A stretch of DNA of 64,000 nt from assembly GCF_001625305.1 (NCBI RefSeq), contig NW_017803909.1, positions 7,746,899-7,810,898 of the forward strand, read 5' to 3'. The stretch is from Branchiostoma belcheri (Eukaryota > Chordata > Leptocardii > Amphioxiformes > Branchiostomatidae). Shown here one piece after another: positions 1 to 12,182 of the stretch. The notes under the pieces were generated by a model that was not told the DNA's origin, made no database searches, and saw only the letters and a program-made list of their open reading frames with translations. Position numbers and translations under genes: made by a program. The number at the start of each line of letters is the position of its first letter. The stretch's first letter is position 1.

Positions 1-282
1 TACCTGAAGTTTAAAGTCTTGGGAATTGGGCTATCAACAGTATGTCTGACAATATATTCATTTATCTGACATGTCACCATTCCTTCCTGTTTAACCTGGT
101 TTTGTTGTCCTTATCTTAATGATTTATGCCACGAGTATTGTACAAAAATCTATCTTAATCAACTTTTAATCAACAGTGACAGCTTAAGGCCAATGCTATA
201 ATTTTAAGACGCATTTGCGTACTAATACATTTCGTTTAATACGCAGTACAAATTCAGCAATATAAGAAAGAGGGACATTTGT

Positions 283-490
283 GGGGGCCTGCATGGGGGG
301 TCCCGACAACGCTCTACGCTAAATTTTAAGAGCTCTCGATTACGCTTTACGATAAATTCCAAGTGGCTACAGCGCATCACGTGGAATTAAAACGGTGAAT
401 ACACTCTATGCAAAATGCGCCAATTACGCTCTATGTTGAATTAAAACAGCCAATTACGCTCTACGGAAAAGAGCATGCATGCGGGCCCCC
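283..490 (+). mobile_element. GGGGGCC-ended MITE, copy 1, complete
   Basis: A 208-bp element bounded by GGGGGCCTGCATG on the left and the inverse, GCATGCGGGCCCCC, on the right. The exact 6-bp direct repeat ATTTGT flanks it at 277-282 and 491-496 and is read as the target-site duplication. The interior is a degenerate tandem array of 25-33-bp units built on TTACGCTCTACG plus AATTAAAACGGCC. It has no coding capacity. The superfamily is unassigned; 6-bp duplications are uncommon among cut-and-paste families. Confidence 0.85.
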
Positions 491-821
491 ATTTGTAGGA
501 CTGGCTGTTCTAAAATGCCTAGCCACCTCCTTTACAAATGCTAACGATCTTCATGATGTACAGCAACCTGTGCTTAGCCTACAGGGGCAGGGGGGTCCAG
601 TAAAGGTCTGTTATTAGTTCATTAATTGCCAGGAGTTTTGGTCGAATGAAAACAGTAGCAGTCCCCTGGGTCCTCTCAGGTGTCCTCACACAGTTTGGTA
701 AGGTACACACATCTGGTGCCACTTACTCACAGGGCTCCTGTGTGATAGGGCATACAAACTGATGCTATGGATGACATCCACATGCCCATTAAGTTTGCCT
801 TGTGCAAAAAAGCAACTACGG

Positions 822-1055
822 ATGCCCTTTTCCACAGAGGGTAATCAGCCGTTTTCATTCTACGTAAAGTGTAGACGAACAGCTCTATTTCAACGTAAAG
901 CGTAATTGGTGCATTTTGCGTAAAGCGTATTCTCCGTTTTAATTCTACGCAATGAGTCGTAGCCACTTGGAATTTATCGTAAAGCGTAATCGGTGCTCTC
1001 ACAATTTAGCGCATAGCGTTGTCGGGACCCCCCCCCCCCCCCCCATGCAGTCCCC
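822..1055 (-). mobile_element. GGGGGCC-ended MITE, copy 2, one end decayed
   Basis: Inverted copy of the element at 283-490, with the same internal TACGCTCTACG-type units and the same GGGTCCCGACAACGC subterminal block. The tip at 1055 reads GGGGACTGCATG on the minus strand, and an expanded C-run follows at about 1028-1044. The far end near 822 has lost its inverted repeat and runs into a fragment of another MITE (GGATGACATCC at about 770). No duplication can be scored. Confidence 0.7.
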
Positions 1056-1140
1056 TATATTTTAAAGTCACAAATCAAAAGTTGTGGTAAGCCATTTGTA
1101 TAATTAGCATCAGCAGGAAAATACCTGGCAAAACAAAAAT

Positions 1141-1289
1141 ATGTTTAGAGTTAAAACTTTTGATCCAACACAAAAAGTTCTCTCACCTAGAACTTTCGAC
1201 CAGTCACTCTGGTCTTCCTCAGTAGACTGGTCAAAAGCTCTTGGTGAGAGAACATTTTGTGTTGGATCTAAGGTTTTAATTCTAAACAT
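1141..1289. repeat. Long foldback hairpin, about 150 bp
   Basis: Two arms of about 65-70 bp form an imperfect inverted repeat running from ATGTTTAGAGTTAAAAC to GTTTTAATTCTAAACAT. They are separated by a short loop around CTTCCTCAGTAGACTGG. The central GACCAGTC and GACTGGTC boxes also pair. It resembles the foldback at 44.1-44.4 kb in architecture but not in sequence. Confidence 0.8.
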
Positions 1290-1682
1290 GTAACTACCAA
1301 CACAGATGATAGTACAAAAATATGTTGTAGAGTTTAGTTGCTTTTTAGCACTCTTTCTTGGTCATTGAGTGTTTCGAGAGAAGGAATAAGCCTGTAATGT
1401 CCCCTCTGCGTAATGGTTTGACAGGGTCACTCTTGCATCCACAAATTTTCCCAAATGATACAACAAGATAGCATCAGAGTTCACGGTACACACTTGGCAA
1501 AGAGACGAACTGACGACAAAATAAGTGATTAGACCCCGATAGCTTCATTATGAGAGTGTGGACAGATGGAAAGCAAAGCAGCTGTACATGTGTTAGTCCT
1601 ACAACTCTGCACCTGCAAGGGAGACTTCCTGGCTCCATGTTTTTGACCAAATGTCACCTGAAAACTGATGCTCCAAATAACC

Positions 1683-2000
1683 TTGTACTCAGTGGGGTAA
1701 ACTCAAATCCTTCCACACAATCCTTGGCCTCACCTTCTGTAAGATTAAACGGTGGTCCGCAGTGATGATGGTTTGTGAACACAGAGAAAGACCACAAAAC
1801 CGAGATCTGCAAGCAAATGCAGAATATTTCCCACCCTATCTTGTACTCAATGGGGTAAACTCAAATCCTTCCACACAATCCTTGGCCTCACCTTCTGTAT
1901 GACTATATGATAGTCCGCAGTGATGAGGGTCTGTGAACACCATAAAAGACCACAAAACCAAGCTCTGCAAGCAAATGAAGAATATTTCCCACCATATCTT
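1683..2000. repeat. Two-copy tandem duplication, period about 158 bp
   Basis: Unit 1 starts at TTGTACTCAGTGGGGTAAAC (1683) and unit 2 at TTGTACTCAATGGGGTAAAC (1841). Both run through CCTTGGCCTCACCTTCTGTA and end in GAATATTTCCCACC. The copies differ by scattered substitutions, so the duplication is not recent. The short reading frames over it are shared by both units and are not evidence of coding. Confidence 0.85.
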
Positions 2001-2902
2001 TTTACTGCTTTAGAAGCCCAGGAGCTGATCTCGTCCAAAAAAAAAAACGATACTCAATACTCCAATAATCAAATTACAATAAGCCATTGTCTTTAATGTT
2101 TTCTTCAATGCCTGCTTATACCATTCTTACATTTGAAAAGTGGTCTTTGCAATAAAAAGGTACTGACCTTCTCATTATATTGTAGTTGCCAATCTATATT
2201 GGTGATAATTTGGGATAACAGAACAAAGAGAACAATGAAAATAACATCAGAGAAAACAATACATTCCCCCTCCCAGCATCACATTTGACAGACATTTGGA
2301 ACAGACTATCACTCCCCTGCCCACCCAAGGAGATGTTTGCCTTATTAAGCCCTATCCACTATATTATAGCTCTTCTAATGATAACATTTATATCAACAGC
2401 AGCCAAAACTAATGTGTGAAATTCATGTACGTCACTTCTTCTGTCCAAATGATATAAACTATTTACACTCAAGTATAAAACCAGGCCACAATGCTATAAC
2501 TTTCTCAGAAATAACATTTATATTTCAAATCACAAGTTTACCACACAATATTCACTCAAACTTACCTAGTGTATTAAAATGACAAAAACAAAGTCAAGTT
2601 TTTTCATGGTATAATAGTACATCTAGTAATGATCTCAAAACTACCAATAGCAAGTTATCATCTATGTTTCTACAAGGATTTTATCTGACATAACTGTTTA
2701 GATTGGTTTACAAACATTGGTTTCTTTGGTTAAGTTGTGTACCACAACTGCCCATCTAAGTGGCAGTAATAACAAGTGATTGACAGTCCTTGAACAATAT
2801 TGCAGCTAAACGTCCTCGACCTTGTCTGAAACAAACTGTACTGATTGGCTAACACTAATGCCAGGGGCTTGTGGGTAAGGTGTCACCAGTGTTTTCTGTC
2901 TG
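2001..2902. other. Unannotated AT-rich stretch
   Basis: No supported gene, RNA or recognised repeat. Frames are short and compositionally random. It is probably intronic or intergenic. Confidence 0.6.
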
Positions 2903-2905
2903 CTA

Positions 2906-3041
2906 GGCCACACCAATTTAATTCATTGCTTCTCGGATTTTTTCAGAATAAATATGAAGTGACTGGGAAAAAAATTTGCCCTGTCGCTTCATATTTTTTT
3001 TAGAAAAAATCCGAGAACCAACAAATTAAATTGGTGTGGCC
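2906..3041. mobile_element. Harbinger-like MITE (GGCCACACCAATTTAATT type), short copy
   Basis: A 136-bp, almost fully palindromic element. Both ends read GGCCACACCAATTTAATT followed by TTG and a TCTCGGATTTTTT-like block in inverted orientation. The flanks are CTA and TTA, close to the TWA 3-bp duplication typical of PIF/Harbinger. It is an internal-deletion derivative of the family seen at 11009-11305 and 23685-24052, lacking their CCCCCAACGGTTGA middle section. Confidence 0.8.
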
Positions 3042-3044
3042 TTA

Positions 3045-4000
3045 TGCACTTATATTCACAATTGAAATATTACCAAATGCTTCATCCTCACAAGGAGGTT
3101 TGTATTTAACCTTCTTGATCCTCACAATCACTGTCCAACAACACAACATCACCAAGAGTTTGTTTCCCATCACAAGCAAGCTTCATGATGAAAACAAACT
3201 GTTTTCATAGGAGAAAAGCTATTCAAACCTTATCTGCCAATACAAACATAAAAGACGACCCATTTCATCAGGTATGGTCACCTCTATTGCTACAAAACAA
3301 AACTTGACAACATCATCATCACAAGTTAAAAACACTCACCTAAAAAGTCTTCTGACAACGTTTCCTGGCTGCCCATTTCCTACAGAACGTCCTCATTTCC
3401 TCACTTCCTCTACTAAAATGTATCTGATAACCATTACATACACACTGCTTAATCTGAAAACAACACGAGATGATCCGCACTTCTTAGTAATACATGTAAG
3501 CACACCAATTAGACATAAGGGCTTGATAAATCCGCTTGTAAGGACTATTAACTCTGGGTGAGGTTTCCTGTCTCTCACCTGTAAATTCTCCAATTAGCAA
3601 GTTTACAGAGATGTCCTGTGGTCCTGTCTTAAACCATTTCCTGCAGTGTGTATCACTCACTCCCTGACAGCCAGGGCTGCACCCTATCTCTCCACATCTA
3701 CATCACCCTGACAGTGACGACAATAGGCCACCGACAAGTTGAGATCTTCTCTTCATCACTGTCACATTTCTCGGGTTCAAGTTTCTTCCAGAGTTGGTTG
3801 TCCTCCAAGGAAATTAAGTACATGTACTGAGATGAACCTAGTAGTTATGCAGAGTACATCATGCCAATTACCTATCCCAGCGGGATGTCTCGACACTTGT
3901 ACTTAAAGGGTCAAATGAAAGTATCTTTTCATCCTCTCTCGAAAGAAAAAAGAAAATGTACAGCCTTAAATGTGATCGACATGAAGTTTTGGTTTGGTTT
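3045..4000. other. Unannotated stretch
   Basis: Only short, low-complexity frames are present, with no splice-supported exon on either strand. The frame at 3274-3561 (+) is rich in T, S and H and has no recognisable domain. Confidence 0.5.
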
Positions 4001-4007
4001 TCTTTTT

Positions 4008-4184
4008 AATGCCCACGATCATGATAATGATCATTATGCCATCCTCATTTTCACTTGAGTGATGTGAGGAAAGTTGTGAGAAGTGCCTTTCCCAAGGGCA
4101 CAAGATCAGTGACAAGGTGGGATTCAAACCCAGGACCTCTTGGTTCCAGGCCAAAGACACTATCGCTATGCCACACGACCCCAT
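4008..4184 (-). mobile_element. tRNA-derived SINE
   Basis: Read on the minus strand, the head GGTCGTGTGGCATAGCGATA resembles a pol III A box. It is followed by GGGTTTGAATCCC as the B box. A tRNA-unrelated body then runs CCTTGGGAAAGGCACTT, then GACTTTCCTCAC-like sequence, and it ends in a GATCATTATCATGATC-type AT tail. The same head and tail recur at 46.7-46.9 kb (minus), with tail-only pieces at 36.4 and 38.0 kb. Confidence 0.8.
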
Positions 4185-4219
4185 CCCAATCACCAAGTGT
4201 CTTAAAATCTGTGACACTG

Positions 4220-6973
4220 GAGGTTAGAATCACATTTTACAGGCCAAAAATGATTTATCATATATGATAATAAAGCACCTCATTGCATACACATATACAT
4301 TTAGGCTTGTGTGACACTCATAACATTAGATGTGCAGAGATAAAGGTTTAATTTTTTCCTAACAGGTAAGCCATCCTTGTAAACAACACTTGAAACCCAG
4401 ACAACTGACAACAAGGAAGAAGAGGCAGCCTTGCTTACTTAGCACTCAAGACACAATAAGACATAAAGACCAATAACACAGTAGGCGGTAATAGATAGTT
4501 CACGTATCCGATTCATCTTTTTGGTGTACAGTTGTGGGAACAGGACTGATTGAGTATTTAGATGGCTCAAAACTAGGCCACTACAACTTTGAACACCTGT
4601 GCTAAGAATGAACGAAGAATCTACGACATCCCAACCCCACAATGTCTTCTGTGTATGCCCCAGTTTTTGGCCACATTTTTACAGTCAAGGATACTGAGAT
4701 CCTTTGTACTTTGTGATGTATAGCTCACAGGTCAGAGCAAGACTATCTTTCTTGAAGTTGCTGGGAAAAACACCCAGAAGTATTCAAGATATGCCAAGTT
4801 GCAATCCCTCAGAAGACGATATGGGAAACTACTGATGACACAATGGACAGAAGAGATACAAAAGTCACCTATGTGAACACTTATTGTCAAGATTGGGACA
4901 TGTGTAGTTTACTTCAATCACTGTGAGACATGGCCTACCTGATTTTTTTCCTTCATCTCCTTTTTGATAAAATGTTTGTAAATGGTCTTTCTTCCGGTAT
5001 GAACATTGGGCCCGTAAGCGATGTGTATCTACACAGGAGGAAGACAGGTTTTTGCTGTCATTGCGGGCAAAAGGTGATGTATTTGCGGAGTGTCTCTCAG
5101 CGAGAAGTAGTAAAAGTCTGATAAGAAAAGGCACGCAGTATGTAAGAGCGATGCCAGACCCCCATTAGTCATAGCAACTTTCTCTTTCAGGCCAAATATT
5201 TACAAACCCAGCTTCAGGTTTACTTTCGATGATACCTCTCAGGCTTTAATTGCTTCTGATACTTTCGATGACAATAACAGGAAACAAAATGACACAAGCA
5301 AATTTTTTTAAAACAGTGCACACATTGCTAACACTCTAAGACCCTTCCTCTGAAGAACCCAGCTTCCCCTGCTCTCTTACTGACCCTTAACAAGTGACGT
5401 CAGTAACATTCCAACAGCCGCAAACTTTGCCTTAGCGTCCACGCATGCATGGCTAAACCCCGCGGTGCGCTGTAGCGACCAGGAATTCGCAAAGAAAACT
5501 TTTGCCAGCTCCTCCAGGTTTTCTAAAACTGTATACATACCCCGAGCCACGAGTGGTATGGCAAGTATTTGGCATCAAAGGTTAACGTACCTTTGTGCTA
5601 ACGTTGTCGCGGATGGTGCAGAACAATAGCGGATCTGTTTTTTTTACTTAACCTTTGCCATGCTAACAATTTCAACCTTGAAGACTTTCAAAGAAAGGTT
5701 TGTTATTGTTAATCCACAAAATGTCCAGTATTTTTCACGGTCGAAAATCGTGACTACAAAGGCAGGAACTTCGAGGAAGGACAAAGCATCGCAGAAATTT
5801 AAGACCAAGATTAAACAGAAGAAAGAAAGGAATAGCTGAGTTTATATCAATATACTTTAAATAACAAAATCTCTAACTTTGACATTTGAAAAACTGCCAA
5901 AGAACCATTTCTTACTATATTCAGCCACAGTACAATGATGTTCCTACACATTCAAGCTACCAGGTTAATACTACAAATAGAACTGGCATACCGCAGAATT
6001 GCTATGGCAACACAATTATAAAGAAAGAAATCAAACGCGTTTGTAACGATGCTGTAATTGGAAAGGGTCACCATAACAGTTTATGTTAGGATAATCTTTC
6101 CTGCCAAGGCGTATGTATTTTTGGAATGGCTGTCTTCCAAGTTTTGTCCTGGGATGCCATCCCTTGATAACTGCAGCGACAGGTGGATAGTCTCAGGTAG
6201 TGTCAAGTGTACTCATCGTGGAAAAACTCTGTGTTAGGGACTGGGGACAATCATCCATACTATGTATGTAAGGGAACTGTTATTATGGCTTCACCACACT
6301 ATGTGTGCATTATGCGATTAAAAATCCTAACCAATAATACAGGGGATAGATTTCCAACTGTTGTCACTTCATACTATAGTTATATCAATTTAAAGAATTG
6401 TTTTCCCTTGTGTTTCTCCTTCTTTTCCTGCCATGTTGTAAAATGTGGTGAAGCCATCCGCTACATTTGCTCCAAGGCAAATGTCGGCCTTTCTAGTATG
6501 ATTAGAATTCATACGAAATAGCCTTCTACTTAACTTGGCATGTTAAATCTAATGTTTATTGCTTAATGAATCACTATCATAGATAGAAGGAACAACTCTT
6601 ATTTAAAAAAAATCCACATTATCTTTCCTTCAGCAATGGAAAATCTTTGACGTCATTAAGGGAAGAAAAAGCAAATCCGTGATACAGTATCCATAAATTT
6701 AGAAGTCATAGAAGTTCACTGTACAAGTTCAATGCACTTCCCTCTTATCTCCATAATATATACATATATAGATATAAGACCATCTGGCATGCATCTCTTT
6801 TTGGACTTCGATACCAAAGTCTGAAGTTCCAAAACTACAAACACCAAAAACCAGAAGGCATGATCGTCAAACATGAAGCTTTTGCTAATACTTCTGACCT
6901 CCTAACTGTAAAAATGATTCGGAGAGGAATTCCTCGGGACATAGGAATTCCTGGCAGTGATATTTGTTTGATC
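4220..6973. other. Unannotated 2.7-kb stretch
   Basis: No exon, RNA gene or repeated element is supported. The stretch 5400-5560 is locally CpG-richer (GCGTCCACGCATGCATGG and CCCCGCGGTGCGCTG) but has no attached reading frame. Short frames at 4930-5121 (+) and 6207-6521 (+) show no domain or splice context. Confidence 0.5.
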
Positions 6974-6976
6974 TAA

Positions 6977-7382
6977 GGCCACAGCAAGTAAATTCTATGG
7001 ATGACATGCTCCTCAGACTCCAAATCTAATGCGAGCGGGCGAAAAAAAACAAGGCGGGCCGAAAAAACAAGGTTCCTACATTTTCAAATTTTGACTCAAC
7101 CATTGTACAAATGGTTTTGATTCAGTGTATATACACAGCCAGCATCACATATCACTGCATCAAAGTAAGAAACAAAACATTAAATCAGAGCCTTTTCTTG
7201 TCTCCTCTCTAGATAGTTATCTGCCATCGACCACGTTCCGGCATGGCAACAGACATCTTTGCCCATTTTCTGCATGGTGACCACTGGCAGAATGCAACAA
7301 AATTTCTTGTTTTATTTCTCCAAAATCAGGCAAAAATTAATGCGTGCACTGATGTCATCCATAAAAATTACTTGCTGTGGCC
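6977..7382. mobile_element. Harbinger-like MITE (GGCCACAGCAAGTAAATT type), complete
   Basis: A 406-bp element with inverted ends GGCCACAGCAAGTAAATT. TAA lies on both sides (6974-6976 and 7383-7385). The subterminal block is ATGGATGACAT near the left end and ATGTCATCCAT near the right. A GCGAGCGGGCGAAAAAAA segment follows on the left. The interior matches 39212-39605 in the opposite orientation. It encodes no protein. Confidence 0.88.
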
Positions 7383-7563
7383 TAAGGTACCACACAATAG
7401 CCTTGTAAATGTCTTCAGGCATGGTCTAGCTGCGGAAGCTTTGTGCTATCACTGAGGAATTCCCCAGGATTTACAAGGAGATCTCAGGATCCTGGCGTCT
7501 CACCCGACTTCCAAAATGTCAACTCCAACACTCCGCTGCCCACAGAAAGCAGAATATCAGGAT

Positions 7564-7937
7564 CAGGCCTCGAAATTAACTTTTCTTCCTGTTGTCCCAG
7601 CACTGTCCCAAAAATAAATTTCAATTGTCCCGAAGTGAGGATGAACTGTCCCAACCTGTTTTTTGGGAAGTATTGTATGACTTGAGGTCAACTTTATTTT
7701 GCTTATGTTCACTCCCAGCCGTACTACATGTATAGTTGCAAAGTAGACAGGAAATTCGGGGGACTTTTCCGGATCCAAAAGCCGGGACAGTGATGTGTGA
7801 CTGATAAACAAATTAAAGAAGGGCTGACATTCTGATGTTGATTATTTTTCTATTGTCCCAAAAGTGTGTCTTTTTAGTTGTACAGCCTAAATTTTAGTGG
7901 TCAGTGACCACTGGGTCTCCTTTAGTTTCCAGCCCTG
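7564..7937 (+). mobile_element. hAT-like MITE (CAGGSCTCGAAATTAAC), copy 1
   Basis: The element begins CAGGCCTCGAAATTAACTTT and ends TTTCCAGCCCTG. It carries recurrent TGTCCCAGC, TGTCCCAAAAATAAATTTC and AGTGGTCAGTGACCACTG blocks. The same layout recurs at 8503-8861 and 20224-20591. A CAGGG-type terminus fits hAT, but no convincing duplication flanks this copy. Confidence 0.72.
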
Positions 7938-8502
7938 GGATGTCAAGAGCTGGGTAAGAGGAAGAACACACCACCCTCCTCTAGCCAGCCTCACAAGTGG
8001 ACTTGACTTTGATGTTGTGTAAGTAAGCCAAGTTCAAAGCAAAAATTCCTCCAGATGGCAAACAACAAAGATCAGTGTTCTACCCCTGAAATTAACAATC
8101 ACACTTGGTAAGGATGTTCTAAATCGGAGCATATTGTACAACTGTCCCGTCAAGGTACATGTAGAAATAGCAGATAAGGTATGATGACTTTCACAATGCC
8201 AACAGACAGTTTTCAATGCTACTCTTAAGAGAAATGTGTTCCAAGAATACACAAAAATACAAACTTCCGCCACGTCTATATACATAACGTCTTGTTCTAT
8301 TTACCCACTTCCCTTCGTCTCTTTAAGAGTCTGAACAAATTTGCAGCTTGCTGATCGATTCCCCAGATAAGTCTGCTGTAATATACTGCCATTCACAGTT
8401 CAGGCAAACCTACATTTTCCAGACAAGGCTACAAAGTGACACATCACAGGAAGTTACACTGTATGTAGCCCACACACAGTTCCTAACTATAGCCCGCAGC
8501 CA

Positions 8503-8861
8503 CAGGCCTCCAAATTAACTTTTCTTCCTATTGTCCCAGCACTGTCCCAAAAATAAAATTTCAATTATCCCGAAATGAGGATGAACTGTCGCAACCTGTT
8601 TTTTGTGAAGTATTGTATGACTTCAACTTGAAGTCAACTTTATTTTGCTTACATGTATGTTCAATCCCTCACTATAATTGCAGATTAGACAAGAATCTGG
8701 ATCAAAAAGCCGAGACGTGTGCCTGATAAACGAAAGCAGGGCTGAGATTCTGATCTTGGTTATTTTTCTTTTGTCCCACAGATAGCCCAAAGTGTCTTTT
8801 TCGTTGTCCCAGCCTAAATTTTAGTGGTCAGTGGCCGCTGGACCTTTGATTTTGAGCCCTG
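8503..8861 (+). mobile_element. hAT-like MITE, copy 2
   Basis: It starts CAGGCCTCCAAATTAACTTT and ends TTTTGAGCCCTG. The internal order of motifs matches 7564-7937. AGCCA directly precedes the left end and follows the right end, a partial match to the 8-bp duplication expected for hAT. Non-coding. Confidence 0.72.
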
Positions 8862-8879
8862 AGCCAGCTCTAGGATCAA

Positions 8880-9620
8880 CCTCAAAGACTGAGTCAGCAT
8901 GTGTACATCAAGGACACGCCACTCGGTCTTCCATCTCTGCCTGCGGGCAATTTTCCGTCAAGTTCTTGTTTGATGAGCCGACTGATCTTTAGGTCCCTGG
9001 ATGTGTAGGTGGCTGTTTCTCTTTAAAACATGTCATCAGAGAGTTCAAGGGAACCAGCGAAGCTTTGTAACTAATTGTGGTCTGATTGTCAAACAGAGGG
9101 ATTCACTGAAAAGATGTCAGGATGTAACAGTTTCACAGAATTTGCATGTTTTAGATTTGGAACTTCCATGGGCTCCCTTGGAAATCAGCCTCAACGGCTG
9201 AAGGGACTACCCATTTGTTTGTATTAAGATTAAGAAATAAATGAAATATGTCACTGTAGAGTACAATGTAACCACTAGAAGCATTCTGTAAGGATCTGGG
9301 AGACTTTCTTATATCTTCCTTTCCAAACATCATGATTTCTTTGCTGTTAATTGCTAGTTGACTAAAAGGGTAGTCATAGATCTTTAAGGTTAAGCCCCCT
9401 AGCAACTTTTGCCAGAACTGCAGCCCTGCAATGAGATGATAACCCTACATCTGAACTTTCTCCCTAACCCCAAAAGGGTCCTCCTACAGGAAACACCTGG
9501 CTGCCAGGTGAATCACCTGCCCACACCTGTCTCCATTGTTTCCCAGCCCTGGGGTAACAGACATGTGGAAGTTGGAGTCACCCCCATACAAAAGTTTATG
9601 ACAGTCAACCCTTTTTTGTT
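8880..9620. other. Unannotated stretch
   Basis: No supported gene or repeat. The short frames at 9001-9201 (+) and 9409-9627 (+) lack any domain or splice evidence. Confidence 0.5.
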
Positions 9621-9626
9621 TGTTTA

Positions 9627-10016
9627 GGCCATGTTGACCTGATTATATGACATCCTCTGGGAACCCCAAAACTGATGCGAGCGTGCAAATGAAAAAAAAG
9701 TTTGGCAACAAAAAAAGTTGCTTTCATTATGAAATCTACATGGTTACGAAGGTTGAACAAATGGCGCAGAATATGGTATGGTGAATAATCTACTCCTCAG
9801 ATTCATTTCTTTATATTTCCGTCTTTATTCGTTTGATTTTGGCATTCTACGACATTGGTATCGTTTTCCAATATTTTTTTGCAAGTTACAGTATATATGC
9901 TCATTTTGCAACTGTTTGTACCATTTACAATATGGTTGAAAACTTTTTTTTTTTTTGAAACGGACAAAAATTCATGCACCCGTGGATGTCATCCATATAA
10001 TCAAATCAACATGGCC
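9627..10016. mobile_element. Harbinger-like MITE (GGCCATGTTGATTTGATTAT type), copy 1
   Basis: A 390-bp element with inverted ends GGCCATGTTGACCTGATTAT and ATAATCAAATCAACATGGCC. The TTA duplication lies at 9624-9626 and 10017-10019. ATGACATCC and GGATGTCATCC lie just inside the ends. Closely related copies lie at 41112-41508 and 38445-38798. It contains no coding sequence. Confidence 0.88.
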
Positions 10017-10534
10017 TTACTACCACTAGTTACTGGGTCATGGGGAGGTCAAGCCCTTCATTCTCAGAAGTGCTTCCTCTCTTATTAGGTTAGCCAGGAC
10101 ATGAACTGAAGAGTTACATTTTTCTGATGAATAAACATGTGCACATAAACCTTTGCTACTTTGCCCACCAACATTCCAGCCAAAAAAGTGCTTCCTTGAA
10201 TTTCAACTGCAGGCAAGGCATAGCATGACTGTACAATCATGTATAATGTACAGAATCAGGAATATGTCCAACATAGACACGCAGACATAAACCGTTACAT
10301 AACTAGATGCTATTTTAGCTACCAGGAAGCCATAATTCCAGCAAAAACCCTGAAAAGTGCTTCCTGTCTTATCGACTCAGCCAGAACAAACCTTGAATGT
10401 ACATGTACAGAATCGTGAATATCTGATACAAGGACATATGCACACAAACAGTTGCATAACTCTGCCATTTTGGACACCATGCAGAGCACAACTCCAGCAG
10501 TAGGTCACAGATTCTAGGCCAAGGGCACATTTAC

Positions 10535-10744
10535 GGGGGCCAGCATGCCCTTTTTCGTAAGGCGTGATCAGGCCTTTTTAGTCTTCGTAATCCGCAGGCA
10601 GCCTCCCAAAAAAATCAACGTAATTCGTAATAGTACATTTAAAGCCACAAAGCGTTAAGTCGTAATCAGCTCTGAAACTTTTTTCGTAGTCAGCGGCAAA
10701 AAATTTGCGTAATTCGTAATCACTAACCCCCCATGCAGGCCCTC
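10535..10744 (-). mobile_element. GGGGGCC-ended MITE, divergent-core copy
   Basis: A 210-bp element with ends GGGGGCCAGCATGCCC and CCATGCAGGCCCTC, flanked by the exact 6-bp repeat ATTTAC (10529-10534 and 10745-10750). Orientation is opposite to the copy at 283, judged by which tip is followed by CATGCCCTTTT. The core is not TACGCTCTACG but a looser run of CGTAATTCGTAATC-type words, so the ends are conserved while the internal repeat differs. Confidence 0.85.
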
Positions 10745-11008
10745 ATTTACAGACCACTTCAGCACATTCCCTACAAGGGAAGCTGGGATGTATTTGGTCC
10801 ATCTTTCCATACTGAACCTTTTTCCCCAGAGTTCACAGAAAGGTGAAGATGGCAAGCCCTGTGAGCCCTGGATATCCCTGGTCCATCAGCAGGTTTAATC
10901 CACCACTGAACAACAAGGCTTTGATCCTTAATCCCACTTAATCCTTTGTCTGCATGGAGTCCCTGTACATGTCTATCATTGTGGATACTCTTCTACTAAC
11001 TGGTCTTA

Positions 11009-11305
11009 GGCCACACCAATTTAATTTGTTGCTTCTCGGATATTCACCCCCAACGGTTGAAGAAAGTCCTTTTCTTCCTAGTTGTTAAAGTTTTTCAATG
11101 TAACAATGCAATTTTGTTTCATTAAAGGTTCAAAGTCTATTGTTCTAATTATAAACCAGCCAGGTATGTTGACTTCATAACTCATATTGTAACATTTCCG
11201 GCTTTCATGGGGTGCCTTGGCCTGTTTTTTTTTTCACCCTGTCAGTGTCACTTCATATTTTTTCTGAAAAAAATCTGAGAAACGACAAATTAAATTGGTA
11301 TGGCC
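11009..11305 (+). mobile_element. Harbinger-like MITE (GGCCACACCAATTTAATT type), longer copy
   Basis: A 297-bp element flanked by TTA at 11006-11008 and 11306-11308. The left end is GGCCACACCAATTTAATTTG and the right is its inverse, ending GGTATGGCC. The interior carries CCCCCAACGGTTGAAGAAAG and TTCTTCCTAGTTGTTA blocks that are shared with 23685-24052. Non-coding. Confidence 0.87.
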
Positions 11306-11419
11306 TTATGTACATGTTGGAAGAGACTTTTTCCTTAATTCTTCATTACCAAGGTGAAGAGACCTTGAAGGATGCAAAAGATCCTTGGATTCCAATTTGG
11401 CTGTGAGTCAAAACTGGAA

Positions 11420-12176
11420 AAGTTGTGAGGGGGGCCAACTTGCTGTCTAAATCAATTCTTTTTGTGACAAAGAAATTTAATTTTCTCCATTGCTGATTCA
11501 GCAAATCAGCATTTTAGTGACATTACTTATTAATTTGCTTACTAGCATTTAAAAATTACACACAATTTCTTTCACAATCCTGTCTAAATGATAGGAGTCT
11601 TCATTTTGATAAGACTGGAGAAAATTAAAGAGCATCACACTTTTGTGTGTACACTTTTGACTTTTTTTGTGGAGAACAAAAAATACACAACTTTTTATAC
11701 AGGTCTAGACCAGTTCCTTTTGTCCACTACACAATGACGTTGCTGGCAAGTGAGTGGTGTTCCTGATCCTCTGTCTGCCCACAAGGATTTACCACTGATT
11801 TAAAACCCATTAGGAACCACAACCCAAACCAAAACTCAGGAGATATAGTCCAGTAGTCACAGGTATGAGCCTTAAAGGTGAGACACTTCAGAGGGATCAA
11901 TGTCCCCGAGGGGAGCTTGGGATGAAATGCCTTCTGACTGGTCTACCCTTGGTTGGGCTGCATGAATGGATACCCTGTAGCTGTGTCCTTTGACTACTTT
12001 GGTACATGTATTTTGGCCAGATTGCTATGCATACATGTGTCTTACTCTTCACATGCAAAGATGTAGCTGATAGCTTTAAGTTTGCAAAATCTCATAAGCT
12101 AAGCTGATCTCCCACAATATCATTTATTACTCTGGCATTTCAAACCTTATGAAGCTGGGTTTAACTTGGAAGTTCT
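11420..12176. other. Unannotated stretch
   Basis: AT-rich DNA with no supported exon or repeat. Confidence 0.5.
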
Positions 12177-12182
12177 TTGAAG

